The notes below the pieces were generated by a model. It saw only the letters and a list, made by a program, of their open reading frames with translations. It did not search any database and had not been told where the DNA came from. 64,000 nt of DNA from Eopsaltria australis (Eukaryota > Chordata > Aves > Passeriformes > Petroicidae). Made by a program: the position numbers and the translations under genes. Position 1 is the first letter of the stretch. Each line of letters begins with the position of its first letter. Below are positions 42,101-54,100 of the stretch, in pieces. The DNA lies in contig JAVTVJ010001329.1 in NCBI GenBank assembly GCA_034509425.1, forward strand, positions 434,001 through 498,000, read 5' to 3'.

Positions 42101-45100
42101 TAACTGTAGTTTTGAGAGTTTTGCTCCGGCAGATTCACACTCTTGGGATGTGTGTCTCTGCTGCTAAGGGCTTGGAACGAACCAAAAAAAGAAGGGCCCA
42201 CAGCAGGCATCCAAATGCCCCCTAACTGATCCAATTATTGGAAATAAAGTTATTACAGCTTCACTTCTTCCTAATTCAAAGAATCCACAGCAAGATTCCA
42301 AAGAAGTGGGTAAAATGGATCCTCAGGGGTAAAATATATAGGGAAAAGCACACATATACAAGTTGGTTTTTCTTATTAAAAAATTTCTTCTAATGCTTTT
42401 AAGTTTAAAAAAAATATTAGCCTCCCAATGAAATGGTTAATGATTTTATTACTCTTCTCACGAATGCCAGAAAACAGTGCACTTTGCAAGCAAAAGCAGA
42501 ACTCCTCAGTCTGTTCAGACAGCTGTATTATACAAAAGTATCATTGAAGAAGCCTAAAATCTACACAATTCTGTGTATGGAAGAGCTCAGATTAAAACGT
42601 AGCAAACTTGAATAAAACAAAAAAGCTAAATCAATGTGAAAAAGAGTATCTGAAAAAGATGGGTTACTTTCTGGGACTTTATGTAATTTTCAAGGTTATC
42701 TTCCCTTTTCCTGTTGCTAGAAGACCCCAAGCTCCTTTTAACATTAATATGCTAAACATTTTTGCACAGTATTTGGAATTTTCAGAAAAGCATGTAAGAT
42801 CTTGATGTATAAACTTTGTATCTGAAAATTAATTCTGTAGCAAATCTAAAACTGGAAAAATAAGAAGAACCCTAAGTGATGTTCCAGGAAAGGTTTAGTC
42901 TAAAGGTGATGGACTGACTTTGAACTACTTAACTACACACAAAAATAACCCACTTGTAGCTGAACAGTGGCAAAGCACAAGTTAATGCAAAGAACTGAGG
43001 TTACCAAAATGAAATTTCTCCCTCAACATTTCCATCTCCCAAAAGGCAAAAAAGATGCCTGAAAACAACAGAAATTCCTGGGACAATTTCTAAAACTTAA
43101 TAGGATTTCCTGTACTATCTTGGAGTAGTCAACTTCAGAATGTGAAAAAAGCACAATTTCAGTTAAATGAACATAGACTTCTACTTGATTCAAAAGCCTT
43201 CAACAGCACCAAGTAGCACAGGAAGTGTGACTACTGGCAGTAGTTAGAAGAGAAGAAAGTGTGCATTAAGTTTTATTATCTTTCTGAAGAAATTCTATCA
43301 TCAAAACATCGTGATGTAACAAGAGCAGAGGATGGTTTACCTGCAATCATTGTGGAAAAAGTCAATCCACTTCTCTAACATCCCTTTTGAATCACTTTTT
43401 TTCCAACTCAGATAATCTGAGTCTTGATAAATAATAGCTAGATCTATCTGTAATACTACACATTATTTCAAAAGAGAAGATATTATCTAGTATTGATTAA
43501 CATCTTGTATCTGATGAGGGTATAGAGACCATTGTGAGGGGAGCAATGGGAACTAAAGACCTGAGTTATGTCAAGTTCCATGGACTTATTTAGCAGTACT
43601 GAAGCAATTAATTGTAAGAGATGTATTAGAATGTAACTTTTGGTGCCAAGTGTCTAGATCTTCAAAATCTCCTTTCACTAACAGATACAGAGAAATCACT
43701 TGTGAAATTAACCAATAGAGAGACTTTCTTGATGAAGAAAGTAGAAAGAGGAGATGAATTCCTGCCCTTCCACACAGAGGAAAAGGATGAAACCCATTTG
43801 TTAAACGTCACATATCTCTATCATGATAAATAAAGATGATACATTCCACTTAATACAAGAGCCAAGTAGCCCAAAAGGATAGAATTATGAAAACATAAAA
43901 GCACTTGGATATGAGGAAGTCTGTGTTATAAAATCACTTCTTATGCATATCTGACACACACTAGCTCAAATTTGTCAGATTTTGCATTAGCGATTTTTGC
44001 ACTAAAGACTCCTTTTTTCATAAAGCAAAAGCATGAAAATCAGATTTCAGAAAGATAAGTTGCTTTTCAAAGAAGAAGGCATTTCTGCAGAACCCTGTGT
44101 TAGTTCCTCTTCTGGAACACAGACTGCCTCCCACTTTGAGAGACTTTGTTAGTGGAAGCTGAATATTTTAACAGCTTTATTAGAAACAATGTTTTGTTAC
44201 AGAAAGTACTATAATTACCACCAGGCTTCAATCTCCATTTCCCACCAGTACCAAATATAATAAAAGGACCTCAGAATCGAAAAAAAAACCCAGACCTTAG
44301 CATTGCCTTAGCCAAGTTGTATAATTTTTAGCAAGAATGCCCCCCAAAAATCTCTGCTGCTTCTCTGAAATAAACTCCTCCACACTACTGGTTATTAGTC
44401 TCAGAAGAACATGTCCTTTCCAACCAAACTTTTACTATTAAAAAGAAAGCATTTGAAAATCTGTGACAGAGTACAGAACTATGGAGATTTCATGTCTAAA
44501 ATAAAGGACAGAAGAGACCCCTAATCTACTACCAAAACTTTTGAGTACCACTTTACTGAAAGTAATTTATGGGAACCAGTATGAATACACACAGAAAACA
44601 CAGTATGACTGTAATATGCACTCCCATGCCTCTGTTATGAAAGCAGCAAAGACGCTTCCATGCAGGTTTTAGCATGTGCTAGCATTTTGAATAAGTTCTC
44701 TAAAGCGATATTTGCTACTGTAAAGCATCAGCTGGCACTAAGCACTCCTGAGCACTTGCTACACCCACACTCTTTTCCTGACAAAATGTGATCTGAAGTT
44801 ACAGAACATGTATGAAAATGCACAAATGCCAGACTTTCATGTAAATACACCATGCAGCTTTGCAGAAATGAATGACGTTTAGAAGTTATTGAATAGGTTT
44901 CTAACAGACATATTCCAGTCGGAACAATAAAGGAAGCTTCCTCCTGCAGCCTCACCAAACCAAACAGCTCTAACTAGCACAATCCCAGAGTGTACAGTCT
45001 TCTAGACAGCACAAACTTACAAGCAATGGCAAAAGCATTACCAAAAAAGTAAGAACTATATTTCTCCAATGTAACATTCTCAGGAAATCTGTTCCAAGAC

Positions 45101-48100
45101 TGCTAAAAACCTTTCTACTAAATACTATGCAGCCATGGCTGAAACCTCAAGAGCCAAAGTGAAAAGGTGAAAAGTGCTGCTGTCTATCATAGGGGCAACT
45201 TAGCACAAGTGAATAAATAGTGATAATTTGTCCCAATATAAGGCAGCAACTCTTGTACGCGATTTACAGCAGTTGTAGGAACTCAGGAAGATCTGAGACC
45301 TACCAGAGGATGCATGTAAGGGGAAACCATAAGGCTGGAATCTGTATTTGGGAAGATGGTTATGACCAGTGGTGAACAGGAAAGGTCAGTCTATAAAAAT
45401 CACTTCTTTCCCCAGAAGAAACAAATCAAGGCCCTCACCATGAATGTGTAATTATGGTAAACAAACTTTACAACTAATGCTCAACATTTTTTGAAAGCCA
45501 CAACAAAACAGAAAGTGTGTTTCTAGTCTTGATCAAAGTTTTTGAAAGCTGCTTCTCAGGTAAAATCTGGTAGAGATTCTATTTCAAGTGTGCAGACATA
45601 AATGAACCTTTTGAAGTATTAGGCTGCAAACCACAAGCTCTTCAACAATAAATTTAAAATTAATGGAACAGATATAAACAAATAAATTCCCCATCTCATT
45701 AAATTAAAGTCAGAAGAGGTCAGCAGAGATCTCTTTTGAGGTGAGCACACCTTTAGTCCTAATATTCATAAATAGTTTTTCCTAAAAGGGTTTGATTTAG
45801 TTACCAAATAAGAAGCATCTTAGCAGTTAAACCCTTTAGTACTGCAACAATATTTACAAACACACACGCACACACGTGCGTGTGCGCACACACATGCAAA
45901 CATGGCACAAACTCTCTCCTCCCCTCACCACTCAGGCATCTTTAAAAATAGTGAAAAACCACTTTGAATAGGGTGAAAATTTGCACCCTCTCTGCTGGTT
46001 AAAGACCCAAACTGTGTAAATTCATTCCATGCAAGGATGCCTAAATGGACCATTTTCACCTATGAACTCCCAAAATCAGAATTTTCACCATTTTCCATTC
46101 TGCAAGACTTTTCTTGAAAGTATCTAATAAATTAGGATTATGCTACAAAAGATTTTTTTTTTCCTCAGAAGTTAAACATGGTGCAGAGAAAGATTCTGAG
46201 AAATACTTATGATAAATTATTACTATCTAATTCATAAAATACATCTGAAACTGAAGACCTTCAAACCAGTTAACAACATAAACAGAAAGAGAAATCAAAA
46301 TAAAAAAATTGATAGATTCAATTAAATCCATTAAGACAAGTGCACCTACTGAAGTGGACATAAACCATTTCAGAGACCCACCTGGCTCTGTGCTAGAGAC
46401 CATACAGACATATGGTAGTTCTCCAAAGTTTCTAATGCCTACATAATAATTAATACCCAGTTGAACAAACATTAGAGACAACAGAATTGTATATATTACC
46501 CAATCATTACACTACCTTTAAAAGAACAGAACAGATGTGTAGTCTAACATCTCCTTCACATTAAATTCAAATCAGGATATGAATAGAAATGGGATAAAAC
46601 AGTTTTCCTGCATTTTCTTAAATTAGGCAACATGGATTATTAATACAACTATCAAAACTTACTACAAATTTTGATTTATGATACTGCTGGGATTTTAGAA
46701 ACTATAAACAACATCAACTGTACTTCATTCAGTCTCATGGTTCAAAGAGTATTTTAAAAGAATTTTGAAACATAAGAATATCACTTTCCATCCATTAAGA
46801 CCCCAAATAAAGAATATCAGATATTCAAAATATGCATATATGAAAGATTACAGTTCATTGTTGGAAGAGAATGGAGATGAATGTCGCAGAAGAACCTACA
46901 CTGAGTATACAGAACTGAACTATGTGACAATGACAGGAAGTTTTTATATATATATATATATGGGGTTTATATGCATATATATATATTTATATAATATATA
47001 GTGTATATACACACACACAATCCTTTTACCTTTATCTTGCACTTCTTTTGAAAATCGCTCCCTTTCAATAGCTGATTCACGTTCTATCCGCTCAATTTCA
47101 GCCAATGCATCCAATTCTACTTCATCATATGACGTTATAGCTCCTTGTTGCGAAACCTGTTGCTGTGTCTGTACCACAGGAGTCTGAGGTTGTTTTGCAG
47201 CAACTGAAGTGTTCTGTTGTAAAACAGGCACTTGTTGTGCCTGAAGGAAAGCTGTCTGTTCATGCTGCGGCAAACACTGAGCAGCGTTTAGTGGGCGGTT
47301 AACATCCTGTGGAGTAACGGGTGTTTTAGAAGTCTGTCCTGGGTACTGCACATTAAAAGGAATATCACCCTCTGACACACTGCTGTTTTCCAAACCAGAA
47401 AGCATATCATCCTGCTGGTCCATATCCGAAGATCTTACACGAGACAGTCTTAATGTAAGCTTAGTAGAGTCCTTGGAAGGAGAGCTAATGATATCATACA
47501 TTGCAGCTTTTTCAGTCTGGTCTTTTTCATCCTTGCCTAACTTCATTTTCTTTTGTTTCTTTTGCTTTCTTTCTGGAGAATCTAACAATATGTCTGGGGG
47601 AACATCTCTAGGTGATGAATAAGGTGGAGGCTGAGATTGTTGGATTAAAGGTTGTCTTGATCCTAGAATAATAATTCAGAAAAACTGAACAGTTATGTTG
47701 TTTCATGTTTATATAAAAACACACTAAATATAACCTACATACTTTTAATGTGTATCTCTACATATAACTGTGTTCACAAAAGGTCTAAATAAGATTGGTA
47801 GGAAGCACATCGTTGCTAGATCAAGATGCAGTCTAGATAGTTGCAGTGTATTTCCTAGGAATTTTAGCTGTCCACTGCAAGCAGAGAAGGGATAATTTCA
47901 GAGAAGATGGAACAAAAAAAACCCACCACCAAAAAAGAATAAATAAAAATAATACCTAAGGTTCAGAATATCAGGTATTAGAAAATGATCAACAAAAGCA
48001 AGTTGACAACAGACAAAAGGAAAGATCAAAAAGATTCTTATTAAGGTCCAGTGATGAAGACTTAATGATCAGTGTATAGGCACTAGCCATTTCAGCCACA

Positions 48101-51100
48101 CATTTTTAATTAAAAAAAAAACAAAACCAAAACACACACAACCTCCTTAACTTGGATTCTGACGATTTATTTTTAACATTTTTTTTCTTTTACTTTATTT
48201 CTTTTTTAAGTTTTCTTTTCTTTCTTTTTTACATTTTATTTTAGGTAAATTTATTCTAACCTCCTTGACTCATTACTATCTAGAAAACACTAATCATCTA
48301 AAGGCATTTTTCTACCATTTCCTGCCTTTTCTCTACTCCTTTTTTGTTTAATGTATGAATTTTTGCTTCTGTGTGCACTCTTTCCAGGATTTGAGTTTAT
48401 CTACAGAAATTTTAAGAAGAGGACACTTCTAATTACATAAATTCTCCAATTAATTACATTTGAAGTTCGAATTCCTCTAATCAATCAGCTTCCTGTAACT
48501 GTTAGCCTAGAAAATAGTCTGAAAAACAGAGAAGCTTTTCAACCTGTCCCAATGGAAATTTTGAGCTGTATTTTTGTGTTAGAAGGAAATACTGTGCAAG
48601 GTGGGGAACACACACAGTCTCCTCTTCTTAAAGCAACCATTCAGATTCCATTAATCCATTGGGGAATATTGATCTTCAGAAAGCAGTGACTGAGATTATT
48701 ATTTGTCATTCTGGTCAGGCCATCATGGGTCAGCACTTCTAACAATAAGCAAAAATTAACTGTAATACAGGTCCTGTGTGCTTCATTCAAGAAACACCGC
48801 TAAACAAGAAAGCAACTTTATTCTGCAGCTTAAATTTCTACCAGATATTTTTGCAAATGTTATGAACCATTGAGCAATGGACCAACCCGTAGATGAAAAA
48901 ACAGAATGGATATCCCTGTCAAAGCTTCAATTCACATGAAAAGTGCATTTTACTGACGACCTCTTCGCACAGGCTGCCATGCTTACTCTGTCTCCCTAAG
49001 CCATTCTGTAAGAAGTCCCACAATTTCTGTTTGTAAGAGCAGGGTGTAACATGGGTTCATCTTAATCGTTCTTGGTCATCAGCAACAACTCCATATTCTG
49101 TCAATAACATCCACAAAGTTGGGAAGCCCTGTTCTGACACTTCTCAATTTTCAAAACTGTTCTACTACTCTATTTCCCTTCCTCAAATCAGACACCACAC
49201 TCAGCAACCAGTACCAAAGTTCTCGCTACACCCTAACAAGATTTCTCCCTTGCTTTACACCAGATTCCTATTCTTGTTACGCTCCTCCCCACAACTACCA
49301 TTTCTTTGGGTAATTTACAAGATTAAATGTAATGTGTAGCACGAATCCTTAGCTACCGATACCTTTTATGGTAATGACTACCACTCAGGAAATACAAGCT
49401 GCAGGATATTTCTAGTGGAGAAATATATAGTAAAGGCAACTCAGAACTTTTCAAGGAGATATTACTGACATCTTGAATTATTTCTCATTTGAATACTGTA
49501 AAAGTTGCAACAATGGAACACTTAGTATTTTTCAGAGTTACACTTCCAAACACAGGGGAGAGATTTGATTCTCCCTTGTACTAAACCAATAGATAAATAT
49601 GACAAGATCTGATTTGGTGTTAATTTCTCATGTTGAAAAGTAACACTGCAGCAACAGATAAAGTGGTTCTTTTTATCTTCTAATAGACTTGAGGAGGTCA
49701 GAAGGATTTCACTGCCATTCCATTGAACAGTCTTAGAATCCAGTAAATGAAGAAACAAAAGTAAAGTTTTTCCTCTCCTAGGCAGCACTACAAATAAGTA
49801 TTTGAAAATATCTTTGTCATGAAGGAAATTCTTGAAACATTTTGATAGTAAAGCTTATAAGCTACATTTTAAAAGAACACGTTCCAGCAATAACTTCACG
49901 TATTTCTGAGACATTTAATGATGGTTAAGCCTCTGACAACAAGGAGGCTCAGGAGCTACAATGCCTATATATCAAGGTGAAAAGAAACTGGAAAATAAAG
50001 AGCATTCCTGAACAGTTTCACCCTACCAGAAACCTTAGCAGCTTTGAACAGGTATCACACAATGATCACATAACACGTTCTGCTCAATACTGAGACTTCA
50101 AAAAAGACTTCAGACTTCAAAAGCCAGCAGTGTGTCCAGATGGACAAGAAGGCCAATGGCACCTGGCATGTATCAGCAATAGTGCAGCCAGCAGGACCAG
50201 GGCAGGGATTGCCTCCTTGTACTAAGCACTGGTGAAGACAGATCTTGAATGCTGGGGTCAGTTCTAGGCCCTTCACTACAAGAAAGACACTGAGGTGCTG
50301 GAGCATGTCTGGAGAAGGGAAACAGAGCTGGAGCACAAGTCCAGTGAGGAGTGGCTGAGGGAGCTGGGGATATTCATCCTGGAGAAGAAGAGGTACAGGG
50401 GAGACCTTATCACTCTCTACAACCACCCGAAAGGAGGGTGTCCAGGTGGGAATCAGTCTATTCTCCCAGTCAACTAGAGAAAATGGCCTCAAACTGCACT
50501 AGAGGAGGTTCAAGTAGGACCTCAGGAAGAATATCTTCACTGAAAGGGTGGGTAAGCATTGGAATGAGCTGCTCAGGAAGGTGGTGGAGTCACCATTCCT
50601 GGAGGTGTTCAAGAAACCACTGGACATGGCACTTGGTGCTAGGGTTTAGTTGACCTGATGGTTTTTCATTACAGGTTGGAACAGATGATCTTGGACATCT
50701 CTTCCTACCTTAATAATTTTATGAAAACTACACCCATTTTTACAGAGAGTGTTTTTTCTACTAATGGTGGAGTCAGTCTGGAGTATTTCCTATGGGAGAA
50801 GTCTTGGACCATTATATGTCTGAGACTAAATATCTTTACCAAGACTGGATAACAGAAAAAAACAAATAAATTAAAGAATACACAAACAATTATGATGAGT
50901 TTGCTGAACCAGTTGAGATTCCAAGATTGAGAAAGCTTGTTCTACAAAATGCTGTCAGTGCAGTAAATAATATACAAATCTTCAGAAACTATCTTTAATA
51001 ATGAACCATATTTCTTAATTTAGAACAGAGAAATATGTATGCAACTTCTGAGTCTAAATCTAGGGCTGGGTAGTAATTCAGAAGAAAAATAAATCTGACT

Positions 51101-54100
51101 TTCTGCAGTTGATTTTCCATAGATAGCATCATTGAAGAACTTTGTGCATGCTCTTTTTATATAGCAGGAATATGTCCAACTTCTGAGAGAAAAGGAGGTT
51201 CTCCCCTGATTCAGGAAGTACCGTTACTTAACAGCAAATATTGACAGTCAACCAGATAACACCAAACACAGCTGCGAAGCAGGTACCACCATAGGTAATA
51301 AGGCCTAAAAAACAAACACAACCATCAACAATACCTCCCTCTAGTCTTTCAGCAACAGTCATTCTGACCACCCATGACAATCCTAGGACTGGTTCTCTAC
51401 ATTTCTTAGTTCTTCTATTGATTCCTAGTGGTGGATGACACTGAGTATGGAAGTTTTATCAACTGCTGTAGCAATTTGCAAACACCTTTTTTCTGTGATT
51501 CTTGACTGGTATCTTATCAAATCCTATATAATGCAATCAACTATAAAAAGAATTTAATCATATTGACAGAGATTTAGCCTCTAAAATGTAAAGTTCTGAA
51601 TCCACTTTTGGTTTGTTTACCCTGGCTCTACTTGCTCACAGTGCATCACTAGCTTGGATAGCAAACAAAAAAGCTTCTGTCCAGGAGACTGCATATATCA
51701 CTGACATCTCCTAATGGTTTTGTCTGTACTTGCTAATCATACCACAATCCTCACACCTTCTTTAAGTATTCATGATACTTCCTCTGATCACCTCTAAGTC
51801 TCTTCACGTCATTTGCCTTTCAAAAATGATACAGCAAAGTCACACCACTGATCACACTCTGTGTTATGATCCACTTGGTTAAAAAGTAGTTACTAAGGTT
51901 ATCAGGAAGCCAGGACTCAGATATTTTTCAGAATTAAAAAAATTATTATCTTTCCACTTGTGCAGTAACAACTTTCAAAGGGTCACATGAAACAGTATCC
52001 TCATACTCCTTTAATTCCCTTGCAGGCAAACGTTCTCAGATGTTCATAAAAGCCTTTCACCCATCCTACACCCTGTTTTGCCAGAAGTATCACTCCCTAA
52101 GCATGAAAGCTGAAAAAACTGCTAGAGAACAAATGAAGACTAATATTTAATAATTGATTCATAGCACATTGGAGAGAAACTTGAAGAATGTTCAAGTGCT
52201 ACACTTTTCTAAATTCAAAGTAAAATGATCTTCTGCACTCCTGGAACATGATCTAAATAGTTACCAAATTGCTGTGTAAACCCGGACACAACATTCCAGA
52301 CATCCTACTGGAAAAGCCTTTGGAAAGAGTGGCTTTAAGAAATTATACGTGCTACATTTATTACAATTATTACATTTTCACATACGAGCAATTACACTGT
52401 AAATAAGTTCCTAAGTGCAGAAGTTGGAGAAGAGAACCAGAGCATTCATATTGTATTCACAATGGCATTTGTCTGTTAGAAAAGCTAGGAATCTTGTGAT
52501 TACAGAACCTGAGGAACACACTATTGTCAACAGATATTAAGAGACTGCAGTTAAAATGTGTACATGAAGTGTGTCTTTTTTTTTCCCCTTAACATGATCT
52601 TATTTATCACCTCCACATAAAAGGAAAGTTTTCATTAAAATGGGATCAGACAAATTCACACCCTGGAACTCTGGCTAAACCAGTCTCAAAATTGGTAATA
52701 CTCACTTTGAGAATTTGTGCCTCCAGTAGACTCAAAAAGTGGAAAAAAGTCCCTTCAAATGGATGGGAAAGGTCTACCTAGAGTATAAGTCATAGTCTGT
52801 ATGATTTAAGTAGACACTAGAACAATTTCTCTGCAAGAATTGAGATAATGAAGAAATGGTATTCCAAAAGGAATTTGTTAGGAATAAGTATCATCAAATC
52901 TTGAAGAGAACTGAATGCCATATCTGGACTTTAGCATGGCTTTCTATATAGCTTCTCATAATAATTTCACTTACAAGCTGAAGAGTGTTAATCTAGTGTA
53001 ATCTAGACAAAAATATGTTGATTATTGTAAACCTTACTGTGAAGTTATGTTCACACGAATTCAGTTTTTCTTAATAAAAATGAAGTGAGTATACGTGAAC
53101 AAGTATCGCTTTCCAGAGCACTGTCATAAGAATAGTAGTTTAAAATATTTGCCATTAATACCTTCTCATGTAACAGAATTAAAGACTATTTTATTAATCT
53201 AAAGATCATTACTGATTTTGGTTTTAACTCTTTGAGAAGCCAACCCCTGCTTTTAAAAATGGAATCAAAAGTTTTCTTGACCAACTTAAATAATTTCCTG
53301 AAACAAAACAAATTCAGTGACAAGAAGCACAACCTTCTTATTTATCTGTGAATTGCAGAACCATAGAAGACAGACAAGCTCTACAGAAAGACAGTAGAAT
53401 ATTTAAAACAACTTGCAATATAAAGCTAAATTATCAACAAAGAGCAACTATATTCTCATATACAACAGTAGTATCACACAAAGTAGCCGCCAGTACTCTC
53501 CTGACTACTCAGCCTAAATCTTCAAATAGAGATGTATCTATGTCTTAGGACAAGACATATGTAGACCAATTAGAAGTCAGTTAAAAACAGCAAAGACAAT
53601 TGGAAGCTCAGAAATGATGATTTATACAAAGGTAATAGAAACTGCTGTCCAGTTTGTAGATTAGATTAGTGCAAAACATGGTAGTGTTCTTTGATACGTA
53701 AATGTCTGCTATAAAAAAAAAAGATGTGACCTGTCCGTCCATTGGAAAGAAGTCAAGAAGCATAACAGTTGATTAAGGTTAAGCATTAGGATCTTTTCAG
53801 CATTAAGAATCTGAATAATTTATATGGCAGAACCAAGGAAACTTTGTTACTAACATTTTAAAATATATGGAAGTTACTGAGAACAGTACTGCTACAGCTC
53901 AGCCAACATGAGTGTAAAAAGATGGCAGGTCCTCAAGTGATTTCCTGCAGCTGCTTCTAAAATCCTAGAATCTTCCTGTGGAAAGCTTCTTAAATTTTGC
54001 ATTAGATATAAAGAAAACTTTCCCTTTTTTGATTAGCAGACAACATTGACACTTATTTTCAAAGAGCATAACTTAATTTAAAATTCAAACTTAATGGGAT

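Larger units (their letters stand above)
34732..47029 (-). other. NIPBL: NIPBL intron 9
   Basis: This 12.3-kb intron contains a local cluster of ctgagtata-type repeats (38920-38971), the donor-bearing repeat remnant (42089-42300), the alternating tract (45861-45898) and the TA/CA microsatellite at its 5' end. A 116-codon minus-strand ORF (39645-39995) has no recognisable similarity. Confidence 0.85.

Noticed and set aside
50055..50653. 145-codon minus and 100-codon plus ORFs
   Set aside because: They are explained by the CR1 remnant at 50110-50715. Locally higher GC in CR1 reduces stop frequency.
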